This document shows positions 17,179 to 27,699 of a stretch of 64,000 nt of DNA, in pieces (position 1 is the first letter of the stretch; every line of letters starts with the position of its first letter). The position numbers and the translations under genes are program-made. Source of the stretch: Carboxylicivirga agarovorans (lineage in GTDB: Bacteria > Bacteroidota > Bacteroidia > Bacteroidales > Marinilabiliaceae); assembly GCF_050589845.1 (NCBI RefSeq), contig NZ_JBNGPA010000026.1:1-64000 (forward strand), given 5' to 3'. Under the pieces are notes generated by a model. That model made no database searches. It was given only the letters and a program-made list of their open reading frames with translations, and was not told where the DNA came from.

Positions 17179-20100
17179 GCACTTTTACTCTTTCGGTTGT
17201 GGCTTTGAAGTCACTATCATACATAGCTTCAGTCAATGTAGGAGCCAGGGTAAACTGACCAGTGTGAATACAGTTCAGTTTCACCACAAAGTCAAGTCGT
17301 TCAGTGCCATTAAGATCGAAGAACCACATCACACGGTCATCACGTATATCCAGGTAATCTTCCTTGTTGATGTTCCACTCGCGCACCCAGCCTGGTAACA
17401 GGGTGCCATTCAGGCGTGTGTTTTCAATGGCCCATCCTGATGGAATGATCTGTACCAGGGCCAGTTCGGTTAATGAGCGGACTGCACTGGTGTTCTTAAC
17501 ACTAAAACGGCCATAGAAAGTAGTACCTTGTTTCAGGTTCTGTGGATTAATACGTTTACCATTTTCATCGTACCAGTTAACCTCCAGGTCCAGGTTCTTT
17601 TCAACAGCAGGAGCCTTGTCTTCAAAAGGCACGCCATTCCACGCTAAAGTAGCATAGACCTGCTCCAAATCTGATCCATCTGAAAGTTCAATCCTCAGGG
17701 TCTGCCCGAAGTTACCAGGTATTCTGACCGAATAGTTACCAGGCCTGTTAAAAGCAATCTTCTCACCGTTGGCCAGTATTATATTACCAGTCATCATCCG
17801 GCCATTGCCTATTTCAATATCTGCAGCCTTAAAATACTTACCCAGTGACAATAACATGTAACCGGAGCTTTGCGTGCTGAGGTAATCCAGTGCGGATAAC
17901 TTCCTGGCAACAGCCTTAGCGACCAGCTCGGCATCATTCATTTTATCCATAAGAGTGGCACAATAAAGTATAATGGCATCGTCGCGGTACCTGGAGCCGA
18001 AGCTGTAGGGATCAGGCTTGTACTCTTCTGTTGTATGGTCAGCCCTGGCCAGTATCTGTTCGCGCACATCTTCAACACCATTCAGGTGATACGCTGTTGC
18101 CAGCATCCACTTTTGGGTGCTGTTCATCTTATCAATCTCATTCTCCATCAGCAGGTTCATTTCAGACATGACACTGCGATTGGCCAAAGCCAGAATAAAT
18201 ACCCGGTTAACACGTGTCATCAGGTGTCCTTGGTGCTTTTTAGCGTTATCGCGCAGGCTGTTGATGCCGGTATCATATAAATAATCAGGTACGGCGTAAC
18301 CTTGTTTTCGGGCTTCAACCAAAAAGTGAGTCACGTAGTTGGTGCCCCAATACGAAACAGATGTTCCGCCCGGCCAGTATGAAAAGCCGCCATCACCAGT
18401 CATAAAGCGCTGAAGGCGTTTAATGCCCTCGTTTATGTTTTCGTCGATTGTTTTATTTTCTTCGCTGCTGAAATAGCCCATGGATTTGAGCATCAACTGC
18501 GGGAACACAGCAGAGGTGGTTTGTTCTATACAGCCATAAGGGTAGCGGATAAGCCATTTGAGGCGGTGATCAAAGTCCATATCAGGAAAAACACTCAATT
18601 GCAGCGAGGCATTGTTGGTTCCATCCATACCCACCTTTGGTACATGCATTTCAATGCTGCTGCCTTTGGCCACTTTTTGTGTTTCCTTATTGTAAACGCG
18701 TGTGGCATTGGGCACTACTTTAATGTTGGTTGTGCTCTCAACCACAATATCACCCGACTGCCCCTTGATCACAATCTTAGCCTGACCAACAGCTTCTTTA
18801 ACACGTAGCTTAAAGGTAATGTCAGCCTCTGCATTTTGTGTGAAGTCAATGCTATGCCTGTCTTTACCAATGATCTCCAATGGCCCTTCAGTGCTCACTG
18901 TGAAGTTGGCCTGCGAAACTTGCTTATTGAGGTTAAACAAGGCCACAGGAAGGTTAAACTCATCACCCGGATTAAGCATGCGCGGTATGGCGGGCTGCAT
19001 AATAATATCAGAGCGTACCGGAACCGTTTTATCGGCATTACCAAAGTTATTGCGGTGCGTACCCACTACCATAACACGCACGGCACCATTGTAATTGGGC
19101 ATGTGAAATGATACGCTTGCTTTACCATTGCTATCGGTCATAAGCGGGCCTTTGAACATGCACACAGGCTCAAAACGTTTTTTGCCATCCACCGGGTCAA
19201 CCTGCGACTCGCGGTAATCCATCTCTTCGGCACCACCGATTGAGAAAGTCTGGAATACGTCGCCTTTATTCGCACTTATTACCTGCGAGAAGATATCATA
19301 GCTATCTATAAAGAGACCGATCTTTTTATAGAACTCGCGCCATGGGCGGGGTGTTCTGAATTGTGTTAAGCTCAATAATCCCTCATCAACGACTGCAATT
19401 GTAAATTGCGATTGGCGCCCGTTCACAGTGCTGATGTCAATGGTGAAATCTTCATTGGGAACCAGGTTGTCGTCCGTTGATATCAGGTATTTGATTTTTG
19501 TATTCTCATCCTCAACATAAATCGGGATGATACCAAACATACGTAATGGCCTGTCGTTGATGGTTTGATCGTGAGGCTGTAAGACAGATACAGTGGCATA
19601 CACATTAGGCAGCATGCTTTTGTCAAGAGGAATGTCAATGATCAGTTCGTCAGCATCTGTTTTGGCAGGATCAACCCAAAACCAGTCCAGCATACGATTG
19701 CCTTGCTCGATCGTTACCAGCACATTACCGCGTTTGGGGTTAGGCAGCTTGATCCTTGCCGTTTCGTCAGGGCTGTATTTTTCTTTATCAGTTCTGATGG
19801 CCAGGGTGCCTTCGTTATTGTCGCTGCCGCCCGAACTTCCATATTTATAGGCGCTGAAGAAAATGGATGATGAATGGCCATTACCGCCATCGCTCACTTC
19901 AATCAGGTACTCCCCGTCTTCGGAAGGCTCGAAGCTGATGGTGGCAAGACCGTCAGTCGATTTAATGCTTCCTTCGGTCTCCAGGTAAGTCTGGTTATCT
20001 TGTTTATACCTTAAACGGTAGTTGTTACGGCTGTCGTACTGATACCACCAGCGTTTATCGTTTCGGTAAATCTTGTATTGCAGGTTTCGGCCACTGATGG

Positions 20101-22615
20101 GCTGTCCTTTGGTGTCAAGCAGTACAACCGGAAACTTCACTTCCTGGTTGGTTTTATAGTAACCGTAACCACTTGGATCTTTGATACCCACATAATTGGG
20201 GTAAACATGCATGCTGGTATAATTCCAGCCTTCGTTGGGTTGACCTCCCTTATCCAATACTTTGGCAGCGATCTTCAATTTCAAGGATGATGGCACCCGT
20301 CCCAGTGAAGGCACAAACCATGATGCACTGTGATTGCCCTGTGCATCCAGTTGTGTTTTTAGTACATTGTGTGTGCTGGCTTTAAAGTCCACATCTTCGC
20401 GGGTAAAGCTGAACTCACGATACCTGGGAAAGGTCATTTCATACGGTAACACTTCAATACTCGCTTCAGCCTTAAGTTTGGCAGCAGGAGCGCCAAACAG
20501 ATACTTCGCATTAATATCAAAGTCAATGACCTTGTCGGTCCAGGTAAACTGCCTTTTGCGTGGCTTCACCTGAACTTTTAATTGCTCAGCTACCACAGTT
20601 TCAATTTTCAACTCTTTGTTAAAATAGGAGCCGCCGGCATTTATGTTGATGTTATAGGTGCCGGTTGGGGCATTATCATCGGTGGCAAATTTAAACACGT
20701 ACAGACCATCGATGGCCTTTACCTCGGTATGCTCAAAGACGGTTTTGTATTGCGGGTCTCGCACTCTTATTTCGGCCGGGTGGTTACGAGGGAATGTGGC
20801 GTCGCTATTCCTGGCTATAAAGGCTACATGAATGGAATCTCCAGGTCGATAGACCCCTCTTTCAAGATAGATAAAGCCTTTGGTATTATGGCGGGAGTCA
20901 CGCACACCGCCTATGTCAAAGCCGGAGTTACTCCATCGCATTTCGTTTTTATTCAACAGGGTCACTTGGTTTTTGTACTCTGCAATAAGGTAGTTGAAAT
21001 AAATACGGCTGCCAAAGCTGGCCAAGCCCTGGTTGTTACTTGTGGTACTGGCTTCCACATTTCCCTGCCAGTCGAGCAATGTAACACGCACATCAGACAG
21101 TGCTTTACCGGTGACAATATCAGTGATGAAAGCTTTGGTACCTTCGCCCGTATATTTCAGGGTAACACCCAGGTTACTTAGGAATACCGGTTTGTAAATC
21201 TGGCCTTTGTTCAATACGTAACGAAGAACGTCCTCTTCGGTTTCCTTCATCATATCTTCAGGCGTAAAGTTGATGCGGATCAGGAATAAGCCATCGTCAT
21301 ACTTTTCAAACAGATCGGACAAGTCAAATTCATTGAGCAGCCACTCGTTTTGTGTTGCCCCTATTTCTATGGTTTGGTTTTTAATAATAACACCAATGTT
21401 ACTCTCATAATTATTGCTAAAACCAGTGTTTCTCGTCTTTGAACTATTGAGCTGTTGCGATTGTGCAAAATCACCAATGCGGTCGGCAAACACTTTTTTA
21501 ACCTGCAGGTGAACACGCTTCAGGTTAGTGGTGTAAAACTGTATTTTCTTTTTATTGGATGTAGGCAAAACAATACCGTTGGAGGCAAACTCAAGTTGTG
21601 GCGGAATATCAGAAAAACTGACCTCCCGGGTTATCTGTCCTTCGGTTTTGGTTCCCCAGCGACTGCTAATACCTTTGCTTATGCTAATGGTGTATGTTGA
21701 ACCAAATTTAAAGTTACCATCTATAATGGCTGTCTTACCCAATTTCTTGACTTTAAAATCGATGGCCGGAGTTACCGATATCAATCCATCGATGTTTTTT
21801 TCCATACTCAGGTCATCGGAGAAAACAACCCTGACCCTGGGATTTCGTCCATCTTCGTCGACTCTGAACTTGTTAACTTCCATTTTTTTGAGAGGAGAAA
21901 CAACAAATGTCTCTGTATAGTCATATTCCAGATCAAGTGCTTCTTTCTTAATTTCAAAGCTGAAGTTCTGGTTGTTATCTGTCCGGGTTATTTCACTACT
22001 GGTAAACAGGAAGTTTCGCTCATCCACCTGGCTCCATGACAGTGTGCATTTACCACCTTTTATTTTAGCGGATTCCTGCAGTGCCTCAAGGCTGGTCTTT
22101 TCAGAAAAGGTAACGCTACCGCGATAAACCAGTATTTTGGGACTGTTGTGGTCTTTTAATTCCAATGCTCCGTTAAAGACACTGATATCACGACCCAAAA
22201 CATTGAATGTAAATTCCACTTCATCGAGTTTAGCCGTTTTAAACTCATCAGATAGGGAGGGTAAGTCCAGGCTTCCGTGGTAAGCTGTTCGTAATTCAAA
22301 GTCTTCTTCAGGTGTAAATACCAATACACTTGTGCTTTCCCATTTTGCCTGACCTTTAACAGATGGAGAAAAGCTAAATGCACCCTTGGCACTACTACCC
22401 ACTTCGCTATCTTCAACAACAGGATTATTAAAAATAACTTTGATACTTTCATCAAAATGAATATCACCACTCGTGATATAACTGATCTCCCTGGCTTGTT
22501 CTTCAGTGTAGGTTATTTCAACCTTTTCTTTTTGTGTTTTCTTGCTGTTACAGGCTGCAGAAGCAATAAGCATCAGAGTTATTAGACTCCAATTGAAAAG
22601 CATATTTTTATTCAT
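17159..22615 (-). CDS. bacterial alpha-2-macroglobulin (thioester type)
   Basis: The 1818-residue protein has an N-terminal export signal ending SAACNSKK; Cys22 is a likely lipidation site, although the -3 residue is Ser rather than Leu. MG domains fill the N-terminal two thirds, including the MG2 segment ERGVYRPGDSIHV. A bait-like region, the A2M domain and the thioester motif GCIEQ with Cys1362 (codon at 18530-18532) follow, then the alpha-helical thioester domain with GGFSYWPGG. Family members trap attacking proteases in the periplasm, beside PBP1C, which can repair the murein. It is co-transcribed with pbpC (20-bp overlap). All key residues for a working thioester are present. Confidence 0.93.
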   Translation of the reverse strand: MNKNMLFNWSLITLMLIASAACNSKKTQKEKVEITYTEEQAREISYITSGDIHFDESIKVIFNNPVVEDSEVGSSAKGAFSFSPSVKGQAKWESTSVLVFTPEEDFELRTAYHGSLDLPSLSDEFKTAKLDEVEFTFNVLGRDISVFNGALELKDHNSPKILVYRGSVTFSEKTSLEALQESAKIKGGKCTLSWSQVDERNFLFTSSEITRTDNNQNFSFEIKKEALDLEYDYTETFVVSPLKKMEVNKFRVDEDGRNPRVRVVFSDDLSMEKNIDGLISVTPAIDFKVKKLGKTAIIDGNFKFGSTYTISISKGISSRWGTKTEGQITREVSFSDIPPQLEFASNGIVLPTSNKKKIQFYTTNLKRVHLQVKKVFADRIGDFAQSQQLNSSKTRNTGFSNNYESNIGVIIKNQTIEIGATQNEWLLNEFDLSDLFEKYDDGLFLIRINFTPEDMMKETEEDVLRYVLNKGQIYKPVFLSNLGVTLKYTGEGTKAFITDIVTGKALSDVRVTLLDWQGNVEASTTSNNQGLASFGSRIYFNYLIAEYKNQVTLLNKNEMRWSNSGFDIGGVRDSRHNTKGFIYLERGVYRPGDSIHVAFIARNSDATFPRNHPAEIRVRDPQYKTVFEHTEVKAIDGLYVFKFATDDNAPTGTYNININAGGSYFNKELKIETVVAEQLKVQVKPRKRQFTWTDKVIDFDINAKYLFGAPAAKLKAEASIEVLPYEMTFPRYREFSFTREDVDFKASTHNVLKTQLDAQGNHSASWFVPSLGRVPSSLKLKIAAKVLDKGGQPNEGWNYTSMHVYPNYVGIKDPSGYGYYKTNQEVKFPVVLLDTKGQPISGRNLQYKIYRNDKRWWYQYDSRNNYRLRYKQDNQTYLETEGSIKSTDGLATISFEPSEDGEYLIEVSDGGNGHSSSIFFSAYKYGSSGGSDNNEGTLAIRTDKEKYSPDETARIKLPNPKRGNVLVTIEQGNRMLDWFWVDPAKTDADELIIDIPLDKSMLPNVYATVSVLQPHDQTINDRPLRMFGIIPIYVEDENTKIKYLISTDDNLVPNEDFTIDISTVNGRQSQFTIAVVDEGLLSLTQFRTPRPWREFYKKIGLFIDSYDIFSQVISANKGDVFQTFSIGGAEEMDYRESQVDPVDGKKRFEPVCMFKGPLMTDSNGKASVSFHMPNYNGAVRVMVVGTHRNNFGNADKTVPVRSDIIMQPAIPRMLNPGDEFNLPVALFNLNKQVSQANFTVSTEGPLEIIGKDRHSIDFTQNAEADITFKLRVKEAVGQAKIVIKGQSGDIVVESTTNIKVVPNATRVYNKETQKVAKGSSIEMHVPKVGMDGTNNASLQLSVFPDMDFDHRLKWLIRYPYGCIEQTTSAVFPQLMLKSMGYFSSEENKTIDENINEGIKRLQRFMTGDGGFSYWPGGTSVSYWGTNYVTHFLVEARKQGYAVPDYLYDTGINSLRDNAKKHQGHLMTRVNRVFILALANRSVMSEMNLLMENEIDKMNSTQKWMLATAYHLNGVEDVREQILARADHTTEEYKPDPYSFGSRYRDDAIILYCATLMDKMNDAELVAKAVARKLSALDYLSTQSSGYMLLSLGKYFKAADIEIGNGRMMTGNIILANGEKIAFNRPGNYSVRIPGNFGQTLRIELSDGSDLEQVYATLAWNGVPFEDKAPAVEKNLDLEVNWYDENGKRINPQNLKQGTTFYGRFSVKNTSAVRSLTELALVQIIPSGWAIENTRLNGTLLPGWVREWNINKEDYLDIRDDRVMWFFDLNGTERLDFVVKLNCIHTGQFTLAPTLTEAMYDSDFKATTERVKVHVESFK

Positions 22616-22714
22616 AATGAAATGGGATGTGTTTGATACTTAGGGAGACTAAAATATAAAATTTTATTATAATCAATGACTGTAAGGAGTAACATGGTTT
22701 GGTTCTAAATAGTA

Positions 22715-23110
22715 TAGTTTAATAGTTTATCAGTTTATCAGTTTAATCTTTCAACTTCTAAACTATTCAACTTATCAACTTTTTATCAATTCATCTGTTT
22801 ACATAAAATTTATACATAATCGTGCATTGGCTATTCCGGTGCATGGAACAGAAGTGCGTTGAATGACAATTGATGTTGCACCGGTTTTTTATTGGCATTG
22901 AATACCCGGGGCGTCGCTGCGCTTTGCCCCGGGCTATGATGTGGCAGACTTACAGCCTGCTAGTTGCAGCTTGGTTAAATAGTATAGTTTATCCTTCGCT
23001 CGGCAGCACCGGGAGGTTTAAATTTATCTAAGCTGTAAATCAATTCCTCAGTTCGACGATTTATCAGTTCGACAGTTAAGCAGTTTAATCTTTCAACTTC
23101 TAAACTATTA
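22715..23110. repeat. composite intergenic repeat, families B-A-B
   Basis: This is the inverted counterpart of 124-480. It contains the CCCGGGGCGTCGC box, TGCATGGAACAGAAGTGCG, GTGGCAGACTTACAGCCTGC, and on both sides the TTTAATCTTTCAACTTCTAAACTATT words. Related fragments lie at 28975-29045 and 39737-39790. Confidence 0.75.
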
Positions 23111-23337
23111 AAACTTATCAACTTTTTATCAATTCAACTCATCAATAAATAAACTGCCGATAGCTATCGGAATTTGAAGTAATTAGCAAAATACTAATAC
23201 CCGGCAGCATCTATAGATCTGTCGGTTTTTGATTAGTTTAACTGTCGAACTGATTGCCGTGCTGAAAGTTAAGTAAGTGTCAGTAAACCAGGATTAAGGG
23301 GGTGTTATTAACTGCTTTTATATTTCTCTCAACTACT

Positions 23338-23447
23338 AATAATTAGCATGTATATTACCAATAATTAGCATGTAAATTACTTATAATTAGCATTCATATT
23401 GCCAATTATTAGCATGCAAAATGCTAATAATTAGTACATATCTATCA
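23338..23447. repeat. five tandem 22-bp iterons (array 1)
   Basis: Five units start at 23338, 23360, 23382, 23404 and 23426, each 22 bp with no indel. The shared core is AAT(A/T)ATTAG(C/T)A, itself close to the palindrome CTAATWATTAG. The same period and core recur at 29133-29210 and 30169-30225, in front of the paralogous bspA locus. Confidence 0.8.
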
Positions 23448-23786
23448 AAGATACTCCCAAACTTTGTAAGAGTTATTCATGATCTCAAATCGACTAAAAT
23501 TACAATAGAATTGAATACAACAACACAACATATGGTTTTCTCCACTATGCGCTCAGGAATAGTTGATGCTGTGTTGTCTTTTATAAACACTCAGGGTTCT
23601 GTTTTTGTAAGTACATTTTTTAATAGGAGTAAATATCCTGCGAATACGAGATATGTTTTTAAGCCTTCGGCAACTGCTAATGCTGTCTGGACTTTTTTGA
23701 TGCCTGATGCAAACCGGGTCATCTGCAAGTTTTATGCACCAGAAAGCCTGCTGCTGTTGTTACAATTAGCAATTATTAAAAGGTAA
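23421..23786 (+). other. short ORF A, copy 1 (coding doubtful)
   Basis: A 121-codon ORF has a relative at 29253-29540. Over about 75 codons the two align without indels, and conserved words include TTQHM, STMRS, KYPAN and FLMP. I compared the codons by eye: substitutions fall about equally on first, second and third positions. That is what unselected DNA shows, so this may be a homologous leader sequence rather than a gene. No known domain was recognised. Confidence 0.3.
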
Positions 23787-23856
23787 AAAGGCAAGGTATC
23801 GAAGCGTCAACGGATCAAGTCTCTATTATTAGCTAACTTTTTATTAACCAGTTAAC

Positions 23857-24072
23857 ATGAAAAATATGTCTAAGAAAACTTTAAACTTAACAGTGCAGTC
23901 TGGCTTTATGACACCCCTACCCAACGATTGTTGTGCACTGTTGCAAGGCCGGCAAACCCTAATCAATAAGGATATTAGCAGGGTATTACCTGTGAAAGGA
24001 CCGGATTGGGGCCCTGAATCAAAGTGTATATTATATCTGGAAGATCAATTTAAATGCCTTGTTGCCTCTTAA
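23857..24072 (+). other. short ORF B, copy 1 (coding doubtful)
   Basis: A 71-codon ORF starts MKNMSKKTLNLTVQSGFMTP and is related to 29637-29822 (MAKRTLNLRLQSSLMTP). Similarity is clear for the first 17 codons and then fades, while base-level similarity continues past the stop codon. It follows ORF A in both copies of the locus. Function is unknown and coding is unproven. Confidence 0.3.
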
Positions 24073-24082
24073 TATGTTGGTG

Positions 24083-24102
24083 TGACAGATTGGCGTCTGT
24101 CA
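24083..24102 (+). other. conserved hairpin after ORF B, copy 1
   Basis: The arms TGACAGA and TCTGTCA with loop TTGGCG are followed by five A. The same hairpin with an identical loop, one wobble and a five-A tail lies at 29857-29876 in the second copy, within a block that is otherwise diverged. Confidence 0.45.
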
Positions 24103-24557
24103 AAAATGGGTAATTCACTCTGCTGCTACACGGGTATGGTTATAAGTATCGTACAGCAAGAAGAAGTACTAATTATAAACACCATATTATTAATGAAATG
24201 AGCAAAAATATCACGATTTTATCCACCTTTGCCAGCTGTGGCAACAGGTTGCTCAATCGCAGTATTTAGTACAAAGGCTCAAAAAATAATTACTGCCTCA
24301 CACCACCACTCACTATTGAACAGGCATCAAGGATGTCTTTATTACCCCGATTGCTTTAGTTGGGTGAGGTGTTAGCTTTTACTCTTTCGCGACTCAATTA
24401 TTGGTTGTCGAAAATTCTACCTGGATATAGGAAGCGCACTTATTCTGTATCATAAATTCGTTTGAACATTTTTTTAGTAAACAGCCCTATTACGAGGTAA
24501 TTACGACCTGTATAAGGCATTAGAGTGCCTAAATGGCGTATATTAATTTTTACAAGT

Positions 24558-24939
24558 ATGAAACATATAATTACACTACACATTCTTCGTCCCAGGCCTG
24601 ATGCCGGCTCAAGCACATACACTAATAGAGGGAGATGGCAGCATGACCCGTAATACAAATGTCGCCTAAACCGGTTCAGAAACTGATGTTAATGGTCGGG
24701 CAACCGTCAATATTGATGTTTTTTGCTTTGCCGATGACTAAATCGCTGAATTTGCCCTGCTACTTTCCACTATACCATTGAAGGAGCTGAGGCAGGACGC
24801 TTCAAGTGTATTGTATTAGAGACTGATATGGCCAATACACACACACACACACACACTTGACAATAGAGCTTTACCCAAAGGGATTGCGATAATAAAAGTG
24901 GGTGCATTTACTCAATTGCTTTTACTTAATTCTAAATAA
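24558..24939 (+). pseudogene. deleted and decayed bspA-like gene
   Basis: The ATG at 24558 and the DNA before it align with the start of the bspA-like gene at 30414. With one frame correction the translation runs AQAHTLIEGDGSMTRNTNVA*, then TGSETD and ATVNID. The intact paralogue has AQAQWILTSGDVEMSGNT, then GTKTD and ATINID. After only about 60 codons it jumps to the sorting domain: HYTIEGAE, then ALPKGIAIIKVGAFTQLLLL, ending at TAA 24937-24939, against FTIEGAE and LPKGIYIVKAGGFT in the intact genes. It therefore lacks the whole repeat region and has stops and a frameshift. A pure (AC)9 run sits at 24837-24854. Confidence 0.8.
24837..24854. repeat. (AC)9 microsatellite
   Basis: Nine uninterrupted AC dinucleotides lie inside the bspA pseudogene, where intact paralogues encode STHTIQI (ACTCATAC...). 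It is the only long dinucleotide run noticed in the window. Confidence 0.9.
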
Positions 24940-25128
24940 ACTCCGCGTTGTGTTTTCCATAAAGCCTGCTGTTTAAGGTGTAAGGCTCCTGTGGTACAGA
25001 AGGTATGGCATGACCGGGAACACACATCATGATATATAATATACTAAACAGCTAATTGAAACCAATATTCATAAATACAGGCTGAGATTAGAGCCTGAAT
25101 TAATTATTAACAATTAAATTTTATTCAA

Positions 25129-27633
25129 ATGAAAAAATTCATTACAATTTTCACAATTGCTTTTTTGTGCGTTGTTACCACAACAGCACAACACACATTA
25201 ACACTTAGCGATATCAGCTTTAATGAAAGTACAGGTTTGATTTCCAGCTATACCGGGACTGAAACCAACATTGTTATTCCAGCATCTTTTAATGTAAATG
25301 GAACAGACTATCCGGTTCTTAAAATAAACCAGAACACCTTTAGTAGTAAAGATATCGAAGAAGTTACTATCGGAAAAAACGTTGAGACAATTGGATTTAA
25401 TGCCTTTAATAATTGTACTCAACTTGCAACCGTCACTTTTGACGCAGAATCTAAATTAAAGGCTATTGAATATCATGCTTTTGATGGGTGTGCTCTTACT
25501 TCCATTGCTTTGCCTGAATCTATCGAAAGTATAGGGAGTTCAGTATTTGCAAACAATGATTTGCAAACTATAGCTTATGGAAGCAACCTTACTACCCTTC
25601 AGCCTAACTCTTTTGATGGCAATGATAATATTCAAACGATAAATGGTGAGGCTTATAGCGGCTTGTTTATTTCAGGTGAAACCCTTTTATTATATTTAGG
25701 AGATGAAACTACTATAGATTTTATACCTAGTGGGGTAACTACCATTAGACAAGATGCATTTAAATCGAGTGCCATTACTTCAGTAGACATCCCGGCATCG
25801 GTTACTACTATTGAAGCAAGTGCTTTCAGAGCTTGTGCTTTAACAGAAGTAACTATACCTAATTCGGTTACCTACATTGGTCAGGGGGCATTTAGAAATA
25901 ATGTAGATGCCGCAGGAAACAAATCATTAAAATCACTAAGCTTAGGAAATCAGGTGGAATTTATTGGAGATGGTGCATTCCATGATAGTGAACTTGGTGA
26001 GCTTACCATTCCGGCATCTGTTACAACCATAGATCGTGCTGCTTTTGCCGATGCCGGTATAACCAAGCTTACTTTTGGAGCCGATTCAAATCTTGAAACT
26101 ATTGGAGCTTTTGTTTTTACAGATAATTCTTTTACAACTGTTGAAATACCAGGTTCAGTAAAACGAATTGAAAACGACGCGTTTAATGGCCTTAGTAGTT
26201 TAACCACTCTTACTTTTGAAGCCAATTCTGTTATAGAAACTATTGGGGACGAAGCTTTCAGAGCTTGTGCTTTAACAGGAGTGACTGTACCTAATTCTGT
26301 TACACACATTGGTGAAGGGGCATTTAGAAATAATGCAGATGCCGGAGGAGACAAATCATTAACATCACTAAGTTTAGGAAATCAGGTGGAATTTATTGGA
26401 GAAGCAGCATTTCATGATAGTGAACTTGGTGAGCTTACCATTCCGGCATCTGTTACAACCATAGAGACATCTGCCTTTAATGATGCGGGTATAACTGAGC
26501 TTACTTTTGCAGCAGAATCGAAACTTGAAAATATTGGGAGTTCTGCTTTTTACAAAAATTCCTTTACAGCTGTTGAAATACCTAAATCAGTTAAAACAAT
26601 AGAAAGTAGTGCATTTGTCAGTAATTCAAGTTTAGAAACACTTACTTTTGAACCCGGTTCTGCTTTAGAAACCATTGATAACTATGCGTTTAAAAGCTGT
26701 GGCTTAACATCTGTCACAATACCTAACTCTGTTGTAAGTATTGGATATGAATCTTTTATGTTGAACGCAAATTTAGTAACTCTTGATTTGAGTGGTGCTT
26801 CTTCACTTCAGGAAATAGGAGGCTATGCATTTAGAGCTTGTGATATCGAAAGCCTTACTATACCAAACTCCGTAGAAACAATAGGTGACAGGTCATTTTC
26901 ATATAATGAGAACCTGAGTTCTCTTACATTTGCACCTACATCGTCAGTTAATAGTATTGAAGGCGCTGCTTTTTATGGATGTAAATTAAGTACAGTTGAG
27001 CTTCCTAATTCGGTACGTTCCATTGGAGCTCAGGCTTTTTCAGGTCAAAACGCTACTTTATCCCCCATTGATTTACCAACTGAGGTTACAGGGTACACAG
27101 TAACCTGGCAGGATACTGATGGCAATGCAGCTACTCAAATTGAAAGTGCTACATCTGGTAAATCTTTTGAAGCACTGTATACTATCAACACTTATAAAGT
27201 AAGATTCTTAAATGAAGAAGGTAACCTTATAGGAGAAGAACAAACTGTTGAACATGGCAGTGCAGCATCAGTTCCAACAGTTTCTAAAACCGGATATACA
27301 TTTTTGGGTTGGTTTGATACGACTGATGACCTGGAGGTAACAGATTTTACTAATATTACTGAAGCCATAGAAGTTGAAGCTCGTTTTAGTACAGCTACTA
27401 ATCTTGACACTAAGCACGGTTTGGGCATAAAACTATATCCAAACCCTGCCACTTCACACTTTACAATTGAAGGAGCAGAGCAGCAAACACTTACAATTTA
27501 TAGTGTGAATGGCGCCCTGGTAAAACAAATCGAGGACTTATCAAGTACTCATACGATTCAAATTAACGACTTGCCTAAGGGAATTTACATTGTTAAGGCA
27601 GGTGGTTTTACACAACGACTTTTAGTTAAGTAA
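25129..27633 (+). CDS. BspA-like leucine-rich-repeat surface protein with T9SS sorting domain
   Basis: The 834-residue protein has signal peptide MKKFITIFTIAFLCVVTTTAQ. About two dozen LRR_5 (BspA/TpLRR) repeats follow (about 60-660), with words such as LTIPASVTTIE and SAFRACALTEVTIP. One Listeria-Bacteroides repeat (about 685-755, YKVRF...GYTFLGWFD) precedes the T9SS type A domain LYPNPATSHFTIEG...LPKGIYIVKAG (about 765-834). BspA-type proteins are exported adhesins. The segment around 25800-26010 is repeated at 26250-26460 with near identity, a recent internal duplication. Its 3' end and downstream hairpin match the second copy at 30414-35771. No clear TAnnTTTG promoter was found upstream. 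Confidence 0.9.
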   Translation: MKKFITIFTIAFLCVVTTTAQHTLTLSDISFNESTGLISSYTGTETNIVIPASFNVNGTDYPVLKINQNTFSSKDIEEVTIGKNVETIGFNAFNNCTQLATVTFDAESKLKAIEYHAFDGCALTSIALPESIESIGSSVFANNDLQTIAYGSNLTTLQPNSFDGNDNIQTINGEAYSGLFISGETLLLYLGDETTIDFIPSGVTTIRQDAFKSSAITSVDIPASVTTIEASAFRACALTEVTIPNSVTYIGQGAFRNNVDAAGNKSLKSLSLGNQVEFIGDGAFHDSELGELTIPASVTTIDRAAFADAGITKLTFGADSNLETIGAFVFTDNSFTTVEIPGSVKRIENDAFNGLSSLTTLTFEANSVIETIGDEAFRACALTGVTVPNSVTHIGEGAFRNNADAGGDKSLTSLSLGNQVEFIGEAAFHDSELGELTIPASVTTIETSAFNDAGITELTFAAESKLENIGSSAFYKNSFTAVEIPKSVKTIESSAFVSNSSLETLTFEPGSALETIDNYAFKSCGLTSVTIPNSVVSIGYESFMLNANLVTLDLSGASSLQEIGGYAFRACDIESLTIPNSVETIGDRSFSYNENLSSLTFAPTSSVNSIEGAAFYGCKLSTVELPNSVRSIGAQAFSGQNATLSPIDLPTEVTGYTVTWQDTDGNAATQIESATSGKSFEALYTINTYKVRFLNEEGNLIGEEQTVEHGSAASVPTVSKTGYTFLGWFDTTDDLEVTDFTNITEAIEVEARFSTATNLDTKHGLGIKLYPNPATSHFTIEGAEQQTLTIYSVNGALVKQIEDLSSTHTIQINDLPKGIYIVKAGGFTQRLLVK

Positions 27634-27652
27634 TTGTTTTATATGCTTATGA

Positions 27653-27677
27653 GGGGTAGTGCCAATGGTACTGCCCC
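27653..27677 (+). promoter_or_regulatory. conserved hairpin between bspA and ompA remnant
   Basis: The arms GGGGTAGTGCC and GGTACTGCCCC have loop AAT. The paralogous hairpin at 35741-35771 keeps the GGGG/CCCC base and GCCAATGG top but changes the middle with pairing kept, through wobbles and changed pairs. It lies 20 bases after the stop codon. A T tract is weak (TTTGTT), so it may be a terminator, attenuator or processing site. Confidence 0.55.
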
Positions 27678-27699
27678 TTTGTTAAATCAGCAAATGTTG

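Noticed and set aside
20582..21181. 199-codon plus-strand ORF
   Set aside because: It lies opposite the alpha-2-macroglobulin gene, which has full family features.
23338..23447. CRISPR or plasmid replication origin
   Set aside because: The 22-bp units are contiguous with no spacers; there is no rep gene, and related arrays lie only in the bspa leaders, so I read them as binding-site iterons.
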